This document shows positions 31,377 through 42,470 of a DNA stretch of 64,000 nucleotides, piece after piece (position 1 is the first letter of the stretch; each line of letters opens with the position of its first letter). The position numbers and the translations under genes are program-made. The notes beneath the pieces were generated by a model. The model ran no database searches, was not told the origin of the DNA, and worked only from the letters and a program-made list of their open reading frames with translations. The stretch is from Trifolium pratense (lineage: Eukaryota > Streptophyta > Magnoliopsida > Fabales > Fabaceae), in contig NC_060060.1 of the NCBI RefSeq assembly GCF_020283565.1, forward strand, positions 50,022,015 through 50,086,014, read 5' to 3'.

Positions 31377-34300
31377 ATGGCGGAATCAAGCAGTTACCTG
31401 CAACCATCCATCCCTCGATTTGATGGACACTATGATCATTGGTCGATGCTAATGGAAAATCTGCTGAGATCCAAAGAGTATTGGAGTCTCATTGAAGATG
31501 GTGTGTTTGTTGCTCCTGCTGGTGCATCGCAAGAACAAATTCAACGTGCACATGAGAGCAAATTGAATGATTTGAAGGCCAAGAACTTCTTATTTCAAGC
31601 CATTGATAGATCAATCCTTGAAACTATTCTTGCAAGAGGTACAGCCAAAGAAATATGGGATTCAATGCGACAGAAGTATCAAGGATCCACCAAAGTGAAG
31701 AGAGCACAACTTCAAGCTTTGAGGAAGGATTTTGAAACCCTCAACATGAAGATTGGTGAATCCATTGAGGAATATTTCTCAAGAACTCTGTGCATTGCAA
31801 ACAAGATGAGTGGTCATGGAGAGACTGTAACACAGTCTATGCTTGTTGAAAAGATCTTGAGATCTTTGACATCTAGATTCAACTATGTTGCTTGTTCAAT
31901 AGAAGAATCTAATGATACAACAACCATGACAGTTGATGAGCTGCAGAGCAGTTTACTTGTTCAAGAACAAAGAATGAGGAGTCAGAAAGATGAGCAAGAA
32001 CAGATCCTCAAGGTCTCTAATGGTGGAAGAGGCTACAATGGTGGTAGAGGTGAAGGTTCTTACAGCAGAGGTCGTGGTAGGGCTAGAGGAAGAGGGGGAA
32101 GAGGTGCTAGCATTAATAAAGAATCAGTAGAATGCTATAAATGTCACAAACTTGGTCACTATCAAGCTGATTGCCCAAGTTGGGAAGAAGATAATGCCAA
32201 CTATGCACAATTTGATGAAACAAAAGAAATTCTTTTGATGGCTCAAGAAACTACAGTCAACAACTCAATTGAGTCTGATGATAAGCTGGAATTGTGGTTC
32301 TTGGATTCAGGTTGTAGCAACCACATGGTGGGAAACAAGAACTGGTTGTTTGATTTTGATGACACATTCAAAGACTCAGTAAAATTGGGTGATGACTCAA
32401 AAATGGCTGTTGAAGGTAAGGGTAATTTGAAGCTGTACATTAAGGGTTTTGTTCAAACTCTCACAAGTGTGTATTACTTGCCTGGTTTGAAGAACAACCT
32501 ATTGAGTATTGGTCAGTTGCAGCAAAAGAATTTGACAATTATATTCAAAGATGATGCCTGCAAAGTGTTTCATGATGAAAAGGGCTTGATCATGGCCACA
32601 ACAATGACTTTCAATAGAATGTTTGTGATCAAAGCACCTGTCATAGTCCCTCAATGTATGAAGATTTCAGGAGCTGATGACTCTACCCTATGGCACCAGA
32701 GATATGGCCACTTGAGCTTCAAAGGTATGAATATACTGACTCAAAAGCAAATGGTTATTGGTTTACCTAAGTTGAAGGAATCAAATGAAAAATGTACAAA
32801 CTGTATGAAAGGCAAACAACAAAAACAATCTGCACCTAAGAAAAGTTCATGGAGAGCTAGTACAAAGTTAGAACTGGTTCATTCTGATATATGTGGACCA
32901 ATTAGCCCTGAGTCAAATGGAAAGAAAAGATACTTCATTACCTTTACAGATGACATGAGCAGAAAGACATGGATTTACTTCATGTATGAGAAATCTGAGG
33001 CCTTAACCATGTTTAAGAAGTTCAAAGCATTAGTTGAAAATGAATGTAAGCAAGCCATTCAATGCCTTAGAACAGATAGGGGAGGTGAGTATACTTCATC
33101 TGTTTTCAATGAGTTTTGTGACACTCATGGCATAAGAAGACAGCTTACAGCAGCCTACACTCCACATCAGAATGGAGTTTCTGAGAGGAAGAATAGAACC
33201 ATTATGAATATGGTTAGATGTATGATCAGTGAAAAGAATGTTCCAAAGAGTTTCTGGCCTGAAGCTGTGAATTGGGCTGCTCACATACTCAACAGATCTC
33301 CCACTTTTGCAGTCAAAGATGTGACTCCTGAAGAAGCTTGGAGTGGGATTAAGCCATCTGTAAGCCATTTCAAAGTGTTTGGATGTATTGCTTATGTACA
33401 TGTTCCAGATAACTTGAGAAAGAAGTTAGATGACAAAAGTACAGTCTGCATTCACTTAGGCTTAAGTGAAGAATCTAAGGCTTACAAGTTGTATGATCCA
33501 GTTAAAAGGAGAATTGTTGTCAGCAAGGATGTCAAGTTTGATGAAAACAAACAGTGGAACTGGGATAACAAGAATTCTGAGAATTCCAACAAGATGAAAC
33601 AGATAGTTGACTGTGATGATGTTGAAGTCCCTTCCACAATTCATGCAAATGAGACAGACAATAATGCTGAAGAACAAGCCAGCAATTCTCAGAGTGAAGA
33701 TATGGATCTAGTTGTGTCTGATTCAGAAGAGGAAGATGGAAACAATGAGAATCCATTGGGCAAAAGAGTTTCAAAGAGGCCTGACTACTTGAATGATTAT
33801 GAAACAGGTGACATTGAGATTGGAGAAAGCAGTAACAATAAAGCTTTTTTCAGTCCAAGTGAAGATCCTATATCATACAATGATGCTGCAAAGCATGATG
33901 TCTGGAGGCAAGCCATGGATACTGAAATTACAGCTATTGAAAGTAATGATACTTGGGAATTAACACATCTTCCTTCTGGAGCTAAGAAAATTAGAGTCAA
34001 ATGGATCTATAAAACAAAGTATAATGAACAAGGAAAGATAGACAAATACAAAGCAAGATTGGTGGCAAAGGGATATACTCAGCAGCAGGGCATTGATTAC
34101 AATGAAGTCTTTGCTCCTGTGGCTAGATGGGACACTATTAGAACCTTGTTGGCTATAGCTGCAGCTAGAAATTGGTGTGTATTTCAACTTGATGTAAAAA
34201 GTGCTTTCTTACATGGTGAGCTGGATGAGGAAGTGTATGTTGAACAGCCTTTAGGCTATCAGAAAGCAGGGAAAGATATGGTTTACAAGTTGAAAAAGTC

Positions 34301-35408
34301 TCTCTATGGATTGAAGCAAGCCCCTAGAGCTTGGTATGGCAAAATAGAAGCCTATTTTTGCAGTGAAGGTTTCATGAAGTGTGCTCATGAACACACTCTC
34401 TTTGTAAAGAAAGAAGCAGAAAGTAAAGTAATCATTGTAAGTTTGTATGTGGATGATTTGATTTTTACTGGTAATGATCAAAGATTGTTTGATGAATTCA
34501 AACAGTCCATGGAAGAAAATTTTGCTATGACTGACCTGGGAAGAATGAGATACTTCCTTGGAGTGGAAGTAAAGCAGACCAAGGAAGGTATATTCATGTC
34601 TCAACAGAAATATGCTTTTGAAATTCTCAAGAGGTTCAATATGGAGAATTGTAATGGTGTATGCAACCCAATAGTGCCAGGCAACAAGTTAATGAAAGAT
34701 GAAAATGGAACAGCATGTGATGCAACCAATTATAAACAAATGGTAGGATGTCTAATGTATATGCTTGCTACTAGACCAGACTTGGCTTTTTCAGTCTGCT
34801 TAGTTGCAAGGTTTATGGAGAGGCCTACAGATATCCATGTTGCTGCAGTCAAGAGAATTCTCATGTACTTGAAGGGCTCCATTAGCTATGGCCTGTGGTA
34901 TAAAAAGGGAAATGGTGAGGAACTATCTGGCTGGTCAGATAGTGATTATGCAAGTGACTTGGATGACAGAAAAAGCACATCAGGTTATGTGTTCATGATT
35001 GGTTCTAAAGTAGTGTCATGGTCCTCTAAGAAACAGCCAATTGTAACACTATCCACCACTGAGGCTGAATTCATAGCAGCAGCCAATTGTGCTTGTCAAG
35101 CCATTTGGTTGTCAAGGGTTCTTGCTCATATCTGTGCAGGCAAAGAGGAATGCATTACTATCTACTGTGATAATAGCTCTTCAATTAAGCTATCAAGGAA
35201 TCCAGTAATGCATGGAAGAAGCAAGCACATCGATGTCAGATTTCATTTTCTTAGGGATCTAACCAAGGATAGTAAGATTCAAATGCTGCACTGTTCATCC
35301 TTTGAACAAGTTGCTGATATCATGACTAAGGCTTTAAGCCTTGACAACTTTTGCAGGATCAGAGATATGTTAGGTTTGTATAAGATTGAAGATGTAATTG
35401 TAAACTGA
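31377..35408 (+). CDS. copia gag-pol polyprotein (1343 aa)
   Basis: The start is the ATG in TTCCATGGCGG; five codons upstream are open but begin at TTG. Order: gag/UBN2-like (1-200), Arg/Gly-rich linker, single zinc knuckle CYKCHKLGHYQADC (253-266), protease DSG (310-312), integrase zinc site (LWHQRYGHLS ... CTNCMKGKQ) and core, reverse transcriptase with YVDD, and RNase H ending near residue 1335. It is shorter than the Sirevirus protein, with no gag extension and no extra 3' frame. No stops or shifts interrupt it. Ends 33 bp before the 3' LTR. Lineage within copia (Tork/Ale type) is not decided. Confidence 0.95.
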   Translation: MAESSSYLQPSIPRFDGHYDHWSMLMENLLRSKEYWSLIEDGVFVAPAGASQEQIQRAHESKLNDLKAKNFLFQAIDRSILETILARGTAKEIWDSMRQKYQGSTKVKRAQLQALRKDFETLNMKIGESIEEYFSRTLCIANKMSGHGETVTQSMLVEKILRSLTSRFNYVACSIEESNDTTTMTVDELQSSLLVQEQRMRSQKDEQEQILKVSNGGRGYNGGRGEGSYSRGRGRARGRGGRGASINKESVECYKCHKLGHYQADCPSWEEDNANYAQFDETKEILLMAQETTVNNSIESDDKLELWFLDSGCSNHMVGNKNWLFDFDDTFKDSVKLGDDSKMAVEGKGNLKLYIKGFVQTLTSVYYLPGLKNNLLSIGQLQQKNLTIIFKDDACKVFHDEKGLIMATTMTFNRMFVIKAPVIVPQCMKISGADDSTLWHQRYGHLSFKGMNILTQKQMVIGLPKLKESNEKCTNCMKGKQQKQSAPKKSSWRASTKLELVHSDICGPISPESNGKKRYFITFTDDMSRKTWIYFMYEKSEALTMFKKFKALVENECKQAIQCLRTDRGGEYTSSVFNEFCDTHGIRRQLTAAYTPHQNGVSERKNRTIMNMVRCMISEKNVPKSFWPEAVNWAAHILNRSPTFAVKDVTPEEAWSGIKPSVSHFKVFGCIAYVHVPDNLRKKLDDKSTVCIHLGLSEESKAYKLYDPVKRRIVVSKDVKFDENKQWNWDNKNSENSNKMKQIVDCDDVEVPSTIHANETDNNAEEQASNSQSEDMDLVVSDSEEEDGNNENPLGKRVSKRPDYLNDYETGDIEIGESSNNKAFFSPSEDPISYNDAAKHDVWRQAMDTEITAIESNDTWELTHLPSGAKKIRVKWIYKTKYNEQGKIDKYKARLVAKGYTQQQGIDYNEVFAPVARWDTIRTLLAIAAARNWCVFQLDVKSAFLHGELDEEVYVEQPLGYQKAGKDMVYKLKKSLYGLKQAPRAWYGKIEAYFCSEGFMKCAHEHTLFVKKEAESKVIIVSLYVDDLIFTGNDQRLFDEFKQSMEENFAMTDLGRMRYFLGVEVKQTKEGIFMSQQKYAFEILKRFNMENCNGVCNPIVPGNKLMKDENGTACDATNYKQMVGCLMYMLATRPDLAFSVCLVARFMERPTDIHVAAVKRILMYLKGSISYGLWYKKGNGEELSGWSDSDYASDLDDRKSTSGYVFMIGSKVVSWSSKKQPIVTLSTTEAEFIAAANCACQAIWLSRVLAHICAGKEECITIYCDNSSSIKLSRNPVMHGRSKHIDVRFHFLRDLTKDSKIQMLHCSSFEQVADIMTKALSLDNFCRIRDMLGLYKIEDVIVN

Positions 35409-35441
35409 ATCCTTGTATAGTATACAGTTTAGGAGAGGCAT

Positions 35442-35657
35442 TGTTAGAGTGTGAGCTGCAGAAGCTGCAGGCATGCTCATTGGCAAGCCAAGCCCGCGTG
35501 TAAGCCAACTGCAGCTGCTAGGCCTGCGCGCGCGTGGGTTACTTAGAGGCCAAGTTAAGTCAGTTAGTTTGTTATGAGTTTGTTGTGACCTCCTTGCAAG
35601 TGCTATATAAGGCCTTGTATATGTGAATAAACACTAGAGATTGCTTTTGCCTTAACA
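35442..35657 (+). repeat. 3' LTR of the second copia element
   Basis: Identical to 31066-31281 except one T-to-C change in the CGCGCG run. Confidence 0.95.
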
Positions 35658-35975
35658 AGCACCACTTCAATTCTTTCTTTCTTTTTTACATTTCCAAATT
35701 AAACGAATTAATTCTATGAAACTCATTTACTTTTTTTTAAGGCAAAATTACCTATTAAAATACGACATACTAGAGGTAATCCCTTTTATTAAAGTGGATA
35801 AATTAAAAAGTGAATTAAAGTGAAAAATTAAACTGAAAACAAAATAATAATAATAATAATAAAATAATAAAGTAGTAAAATATGATCTTAATTCTTAACA
35901 TAGAGACATCAAACTATATAGTATATAGAAGTCGGGGTTCGATTCTCAAACACTCTTCTTTTTAACGTAATTGAC

Positions 35976-36185
35976 GTACTCTCTCCGTCCCATTTTATAA
36001 GACCTCATTTAATTAAATGCATTATTCATATGTGTTGTTTTGACCGTATTTTTTTAAAAGTATATAAATGTAAATATTATCATATAAGAATTTATTTTAT
36101 TTGTTTCGACGAGTATTTTCAAAATTATGCATTAGTATAAGTGCAGTGATCAACTAGTTCTTATATTTTGGGACTGAGGGAGTAA
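35976..36185. mobile_element. Stowaway-like MITE
   Basis: TACTCTCTCCGTCCCATTTT at the left and ATTTTGGGACTGAGGGAGTA at the right are inverted repeats; TA flanks. TTATAAGACC pairs weakly with GTTCTTATA inside. Confidence 0.75.
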
Positions 36186-36480
36186 CAGATAATGTGGCTA
36201 ATAAATGCCTAGTTTTTGGCGCATAGTGTGGCTACAAGCCTGCAGGTTCAAGTGGCGTGTTGTTAATGGACCAACTTAATTGGATTTTTTTATGGACAAA
36301 CTTAATTGATAATAAACAAATTTTTATTAAACATCATTTTAATTCATGGATTTAATAAAAGATGCACAAAACTAATCAATTAGTTAATGAGCTTCACTTA
36401 AAATAAATATTTTGGAAGAATTCGACTCCGATCCTTGGATAAAATAATTTTTATTAACAAACTTAGTTGTAACTCTTTTT
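36186..36480. other. AT-rich sequence, no gene seen
   Basis: No repeat or frame recognised. Confidence 0.3.
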
Positions 36481-37084
36481 AATCAAATTAATACTGTGAA
36501 GTAAATAGTAAGTGAATCAAATTATAAGTCTAAGTCAAAATATAATTTAATAGTTCAAAATAAATTTTTAAAGTTTAAAAGTCAAAAATCTAATTTTATT
36601 AAATTTTTACTTTACTTTTAAAAGTTTCGATTCATTAACTTCGGTCGAATTATAATAAGTATCAGTCAAAATATAATTTTATTATTTCAAATTTTACCCT
36701 AAATCAAAGACAATGATTAATAGTTCTTATGTTGAACCATAGTATAATTCTCAGTCAAAGACTATGATTAATAGTGCTTCAGCTGTACTGAAGTTTAACT
36801 ATCAGTAAAAGTTTAGAGTTAATAGTGCTTCAGTTGAATCAAAGTGTAATTTTCAATCAATGACCAAGGTTAATAGTGATTCAGCCGAATTAAAACCCTT
36901 ACTCAAACAAATACTAGGTTAATAGTGCTTCAATTTGAACCATAATATAATATTCTGTCAAAGTATAGAGTTAATAGTGCTTCAATTGAACCAGATTATG
37001 ATCTTACGTTTATTTTTAAATTTTACTTTGTTTCTATAATTTTCAATTCATTAACTTCAGTCGAAGTTTAAACCTCAGTCAAAG
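36480..37084 (+). repeat. Subterminal short repeats of fold-back copy 1, right arm
   Basis: The phrase GGTTAATAGTGCTTCAGTTG (with variants) followed by AATCAGAGTATAAT and GTCAAAGACTAG recurs at least six times, at spacings of 50-60 bp. The same repeat is abundant at 58980-60890, and in opposite orientation near 54500-54960. Confidence 0.85.
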
Positions 37085-37620
37085 ATTGGACTCCAAATGC
37101 ATAGACAGATTGTAATAAGAGTGTCGACATAAACCTAATATCTATGAAAGAGTCGTGAAGTTTGACTAAAATTACCGATATTGATTGCAGATTTCAAATT
37201 TTATCAATCCGACCATTCAATATCATCTATTTGGACTAACAAACGATTGAGAATCAGAATGCTTACGATCGGAATCTGAATGCATAGACAGATTGTAATA
37301 ACAGTGTCAATGGTAATCTAGTTTATATGAAAGGGCGTGAAGTTTGACTAAAACTACCGACATTTACAGCATATTTTAAATTTTATCAATCTGATCGTTC
37401 AATATCACCCAATTGGACTGACAAATGATTGAGAATTGGAATTTTTACGACCGGACTCCGAATGCATAGACAAATTGTAATAAGATTGTCGATAGAAATC
37501 TAGTTTCTAAAGGGCCGTGAAGTTTGACTAAAACTACTGATATTGACTACAAATTTCAAATTTCATCAATCCGACCATTCAATATCACCTAATTAGACTG
37601 ACAAACGATTGAATGAATTA
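37085..37620 (-). repeat. Satellite-like repeats, right arm of copy 1 (inverted)
   Basis: About three units of the ~183-bp family, reverse-oriented relative to 28200-30005: GCATAGACAGATTGTAATAA and CAATCCGACCATTCAATATC recur every ~180 bp. Confidence 0.9.
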
Positions 37621-38148
37621 TATTATAATAAATTACAAATAATATCACAAACATGATTTTAAACTTTTTACATATTACATGTGTCCCTAAATATATGATT
37701 TTCTTAAAAAAAATTTGTCATTTTTTATAAGATATTTTAAATAAATTTAAGAGCATTAGTTATTTTTTTTCCAAATAAACCCCTAATTACAGTGCATGTT
37801 TTTCTACAATATGTAATAAAAACTCTAAAAATATATTAATTCATTATCTCTTTTGAAAGATAAAATTATTAAAATAATATTAACTGTCAACAAATTTAAT
37901 ACTACAATCCATTTTCTTAATCCTTGCAATTTTTTTAAAGGAGTCTTCTTTTTAAAGAGAGAAGTACTATAATTTTATTTAATTAAAGATACTACTTCAT
38001 AATCGATTAATTTTAAATTTTAATTCATATAGACACAATTAAAATGTAAAACTCTACCTTTACAAAAAAAAAAAAAAATGTAAAACCGTATAACACAACT
38101 AAACATGAATATGTATGTATGGAATGTAGTTGATAGAAAAGAAATATC

Positions 38149-38354
38149 TATAGCCAAGATGGTGATTAGTTTTGTTAATACTTGACAATTGGTTGCCTGT
38201 TCGAGTCTTGCTTGTGCCAATTGTTATTATTTTTTTTGTTGTATCTTTATTTTTTATCATAGCTGTTTACAAAATAAAAGGTATCAAAATGTCGCAGATC
38301 AGATTCGAACCCATGACATGTTGGCACGTGACTAAGGTATGAACCGCTACGACA
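38149..38354. other. Convergent pair of tRNA-like units, arm R1
   Basis: Unit 2 (+, 38149-38237): TAGCCAAGATGGTGATTAG, then TGTTCGAGTCTTG, then T8. Unit 1 (-, 38354-38290): TGTCGTAG at the 5' end and CTGCGACA at the 3' end can form an 8-bp acceptor-like stem (one G-T), with GGGTTCGAATC as B box; total 65 nt. Same arrangement as in the other arms. Confidence 0.6.
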
Positions 38355-38420
38355 TATGAACATGTTCTGAAAATATTTGCGTCATATAGTATTTATACAA
38401 TTAAGCTTAACATATTAATT

Positions 38421-38473
38421 AATCATCATCTTCAACCTTCCGCCGGGTTACTCCGACCCGGTTTCAGACCCGC
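38421..38473. other. Conserved hairpin box, arm R1
   Basis: Reverse complement of the box: CATCATCTTCAACCTTCCG, then CCGGGTTACTCCGACCCGG and TTTCAGACCCGCGG. The CCGGGT/ACCCGG stem is intact. Confidence 0.7.
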
Positions 38474-39205
38474 GGTACCACCCTCGATTCCAGTAAACGC
38501 AGTAGCTTCAAATTATAACTTCAATTAGATTTTGAATCTCAAAATCGATTTTGGATGAAAAATCTCTTTTTTGTTACACTTTGATGACAAATCTAAACAT
38601 AAAAGGAAAAAGTGTTTGGAATTGTCAAACTTGAAACAAAATAGATCTGAGTTCACTTGCTTTTGGGCTACAGATTTGGGGTTTGCTTTTGCAATCATCC
38701 ACACATCAAAAGAATGTGTTTGCTTTTGTTGTTGTTCAATGAAAATGGAGGATTTGAGTGGTGAATGATGAACACATGAAGAATGGAGATGAGAGATAAT
38801 GAGGGAATTGGACTTTAAAAAAACAAATTAAGAGTTGGATATTAGTTTTATGATTTAAATCTAAATAAAATAAGTTTTAATTATTACAATAATTTTAATT
38901 AAAAGAATGACTAATATGCAATAAATAAAACTTTCATTAAAAGACTCACCATAAACCTTCATAACACACTAAAGCTGATGTGGAATAAGCTACCTTTCTA
39001 TTGGATAGTTGACCTGACTTCTTTTAAGAAGTGAGTTTTGTGACTTCTTCCTAGAAGCTCCCCCTTTAATTTTCCTTAAAACTATATAGTCCAGCATCAA
39101 AATTAGGGACCATGAGCGATAATATGGATTCATTCTCTATTTTTGGAGGAAGAGCTAGATATGTGATGATAATGTTTCATTCTCTTATTTTCATTTAATA
39201 ATTTG

Positions 39206-39208
<3 letters not shown>

Positions 39209-39292
<84 letters not shown>
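39209..39292. repeat. (AT)n microsatellite
   Basis: More than 40 AT units next to the legume repeat that follows. Frames through it are artefacts. Confidence 0.95.
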
Positions 39293-39294
<2 letters not shown>

Positions 39295-39295
<1 letters not shown>

Positions 39296-40289
39296 AAATA
39301 ACCGATTATCCCAAAACCTTAAGGTGTTAGGATAGAGCCATATCAATGGTTTTATATTATTTCTAACACGCCCCCTCACGCAAGAGCCCACTTGGGCTTG
39401 AAGCGTGGATAATGCATAGGCCCACCTACCATATGCTTAAATTCCACTTTTTAATTAGAAAGTGAGGGGAGCGGGGATCGAACTCTAGACCACTTAGTCA
39501 TAGAGGCTCTGTCAGGCCGTCTCTCAACCGATGTGGGACTCTTAACACACCCCCTCACGCCCAGCACTATTGGGCTTGGTGCGTGGATATAAACGGTAGG
39601 TGGCCCGATAGCGGAAACCTGATAACAGGTGGCCCAATGGATCGTGGAGAAGCTCTGATACCATCTTAGAATTGAGTATTGGGCCTAACTCATCCTTACA
39701 AAACCGGCTCGTAAGGTGAGGATTGCCTCTAGTATATAAACACTTAGTCAGGCCGTCTCTCAACCGATGTGGGACTCTTAACACACCCCCTCACGCCCAG
39801 CACTATTGGGCTTGGTGCGTGGATATAAACGGTAGGTGGCCCGATAGCGGAAACCTGATAACAGGTGGCCCAATGGATCGTGGAGAAGCTCTGATACCAT
39901 CTCAGATTTTATATTTGGCCTAACTCATCCCTACAAAACCGGCTTGTAAGGTGAGGACTGCCACTTGCTTATAAACACTACACAGGCCATATCTCTTAGC
40001 AATGTGGGACTAAATCCACCCCTTCACACCCAACACAATGAAGGTGTTGGAGGCTGCAATGAAGGCAACTCAAATGCCGCAATTAGGCAGATGGGGGCGG
40101 GCCGCAATGAAGGTGGAATTTCCAACACACCCCCTCACGCTCGGGCCCAATGTGCCTGAAGCGTGGACAATGCGGGAAGCCCAACAATAGATCTAGGATA
40201 GGCTCTGATACCATCTCAAATAACCGATTATCCCAAAACCTTAAGGTGTTAGGATAGAGCCATATCAATGGTTTTATATTATTTCTAAC
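39295..40289. repeat. Dispersed legume repeat bounded by 74-bp direct repeats (TRIM-like)
   Basis: CAAATAACCGATTATCCCAA... (39295-39368) recurs at 40216-40289 as a direct repeat. Between them, a ~236-bp unit starting GTCAGGCCGTCTCTCAACCG and including ATGTGGGACTCTTAACACAC is tandem (39511 and 39747). GCTCTGATACCATCT, the complement of an initiator-tRNA primer site, occurs three times (39654, 39890 and 40203). This resembles a short LTR-type (TRIM-like) composite with no coding capacity. A diverged inverted relative lies at 46170-46360. Confidence 0.6.
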
Positions 40290-40337
40290 AATATATATAA
40301 AATGATTTATTTTTCAATTGTGATTTTCACTTTTCAG

Positions 40338-40370
40338 GATATTGGGCAACCAAGGCCCGCCTTCTGTATG
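40338..40370 (+). pseudogene. Exon-like remnant of an unrecognised gene (exon A)
   Basis: TTTTCAG precedes and GTAAG follows a 33-nt block whose open frame reads YWATKARLLY. It joins in phase with the block at 41216-41239. No family is recognised. It may be part of the DNA captured between the two fold-back copies. Confidence 0.35.
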
Positions 40371-41215
40371 GTAAGATTCTCTTGCTTAATTTCAATTTTT
40401 TTTTGTGTTATTCTACAAAAATTTCGCGATTTTGCCACGTAAATCTTGAGTGTGGCCTATCTAGACGTCGCAAAATTAAGACACAGTTAAATCAAACTTG
40501 TGCCACAGTTATCTCTATTTGATATTCAGCAGTTTTTATTGTTTTTTAATAAGAATTTTTTTTTACTGAACAAAAATACTGTGGCTAACATTGTTGTTAG
40601 CGTCTTTAAAAACAGGATTTTCGCTACGGTGTTAATCGTGGCTAATCTAAAATATAACTTTGCCACTTAGTAACCATGGCAAACTTTAATTTTATTTTTT
40701 AAAAAAATTAAAGTTCTGCATTTCTTTTATTGTTTTCTTTTTTAAAATTTTAATTTGCAACAATTTATATTAACAAGCACCAAAATAGTAAATGAGTATC
40801 AAATACTTTGGTGATATGTTTAGTGTAATTAAAGATGGTTTTTTCTAATCTACCCTCTCGGGGTATATACCCATAAACCAATGAGAACAAGCTATATGCA
40901 AGTCCACATGTGCAAATTCAAAAGTTTGTTACAAGTTTCTTGTGGGAACCACATGTAAATCTACTATGTGGCTTGTTTTATTGATTGATGGGTATATGCC
41001 CTCAATTTATGAAAGGATAGAGTAGGCCTCACCATTAAAGATATTTTGAATTGCCAACATATGTTTCGGTGATATGTTTAGAGAATTGCCAACCGATTAT
41101 GTGTTTGCCTAATCCCCGAAGAGTTTAGCATTTTATATTCATTTCCAGTCAATTAACTGCATATAATTATTTACCAAAATACAAAACTTCACTGTAATTT
41201 TCTTTTTTTTTGCAG

Positions 41216-41239
41216 ATTATGTTGGTGGAATTTACGACG
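41216..41239 (+). pseudogene. Exon-like remnant (exon B)
   Basis: TTTTTTTTGCAG precedes and GTATGAG follows a 24-nt block reading YVGGIYD in phase with exon A. Immediately downstream the frame would stop. A further coding-like piece (ETVSDTGWLYQLCGGNSNQS) is at about 41512-41572. A fragmentary gene; not functional as seen. Confidence 0.35.
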
Positions 41240-41346
41240 GTATGAGTATGACAGTCATACTATGACTTCCATTTCATCTATACATTGTTGTCAGATATAC
41301 ACTTGATTGAATTGAAAAAGGGATCGAACTATAAAAAGATGTAGTC

Positions 41347-41512
41347 TAAGAACAATGAAGCTACTCATTTTTTAGTACTTAAGTGTGTCTCACATGTACA
41401 TATCATTTATTTATAATTTTTTTAATAATAGTATATAATAAGTACTCAATCCCTCCAACCCAAAATCTCTTCAAAAGTTCTAAATTGGTCCCACTAGTAG
41501 CACATATCAACT
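41347..41512. mobile_element. Partial MITE related to 17248-17683
   Basis: GAAGCTACTCATTTTTTAGT ... CTAAATTGGTCCCACTAGTA follows the same order as 17265-17410. The right end is missing, replaced by the coding-like remnant. Confidence 0.55.
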
Positions 41513-41659
41513 CAGATGAAACTGTATCAGATACTGGCTGGCTCTACCAGTTATGTGGAGGAAATTCCAACCAATCCTTTATTGAAGTATTCAGCTTAAT
41601 AATTGCAAGTAAATTATACCTTACATTTCTATTGTTACGTTGTCTTATAACCTAATAAT

Positions 41660-42470
41660 ATAATTCAGTGTAATGTTTTATTTGTAAAATATGAAATATG
41701 AAATTGTTACTTTAGTTATTGAAATATAAGTATTGCATCTGCACAATATGTAAAAACAATACATTTTAAAAGTTAATTCATCTTTAGAATCATATGTTAT
41801 GGTGTTTTTTTATGGAAATCAAGATAAAAGAATCATAATTGTTTAGATAATAATTAACATGGTTGTTGTCAGTTGTAACATGGAAGGTATAGGTAGAGTT
41901 TGTAATGCCCCATTTATCCCTGTCTCGTGTGCTAATGTTTCAACTAGCACTTGTATATATCGTGTGTGATTTGGAGATATTTCTGTATTGGGGTTGAAGA
42001 AAATTAGGAGTCTTCTTGAATGCTTAGAAAGAGTGTTACTTGCTACGCAAGAATAGAAAATTGAGTTTTGATCAGATGAATTCTTTGAGTGAATTTGACC
42101 TCACTAAGCGAGATTAGTAAATCCCATGCGACGAGGTACATTTTCAAGTATATTGCTTGGAGATGTTTGTGTCTGACTAAAGATACGTGATTTGTTCTAA
42201 TTGGTTGGATTAGGTGGTAGATGTTGGAACAAAATCACACAATGATCTCACTTGGACACACACTGTGCTTTGGCTGGAGGCGCGCCTAATACACACACAT
42301 TAATAATGTGACATTATTAAAATTTATGGAAGAATGAAAATTTGAGAAGATGAAGGAGAAGAGAGTATTTTATTGATCACTAATGACTAGCGCCGTTTCT
42401 AAGATTTTGGTGGCCTATGAGCGACTTTAAAATTTGGGTCTATTAAACGGTATAAAAAAAATTGAATTAC
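41660..42470. other. Intergenic sequence, no gene seen
   Basis: TGTAATGCCCCATTTATCCC and CGTGTGCTAATG occur near 41910. Nothing coding is recognised until the hAT fragment. GCGCCGTTTCTAAGATTTTG near 42390 may mark the 3' edge of that fragment. Confidence 0.3.

Larger units (their letters stand above)
31066..35657 (+). mobile_element. Intact, very young Ty1/copia retrotransposon (4.6 kb)
   Basis: Two 216-bp LTRs (TG...CA) differ at one base only. A 5-bp target duplication AGCAC lies at 31061-31065 and 35658-35662. The primer site TGGTATCAG starts three bases after the 5' LTR and a purine-rich AGGAGAGG lies just before the 3' LTR. A single uninterrupted gag-pol frame fills the interior. All parts for autonomy are present. 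It lies inside the large fold-back element, so it is younger than that element. Confidence 0.97.
26829..39064. mobile_element. Large fold-back element, copy 1
   Basis: The two arms are inverted relatives of each other: terminal AATTCTAGGAAGAAGTCA on the left matches CTAGAAGCTCCCCC-type sequence on the right (reverse complement GCTTCTAGGAAGAAGTCA). Moving inward both arms show a CCATTATTC/CTTCATC-rich zone, a hairpin box, two convergent tRNA-like units, AT-rich sequence, and satellite repeats in opposite orientation (28200-30005 left, 37085-37620 right). The interior has been hit by a copia element, a MULE MITE and Stowaway MITEs. No transposase frame is present. The large arms with internal tandem repeats recall fold-back (FARE-like) elements. 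Confidence 0.65.

Noticed and set aside
26829..39064. Fold-back copy 1 as an independent insertion with its own target duplication
   Set aside because: The right flank (TTTAATTTT) does not match the left flank TTCAACCAA; the match is found only at the far end of copy 2.
39295..40289. Cassandra-type TRIM with 5S rRNA promoter
   Set aside because: No 5S internal promoter motifs were found; only general TRIM-like direct repeats.
41383..41655. Complete small protein gene
   Set aside because: The frame fuses a MITE fragment with an exon-like remnant.
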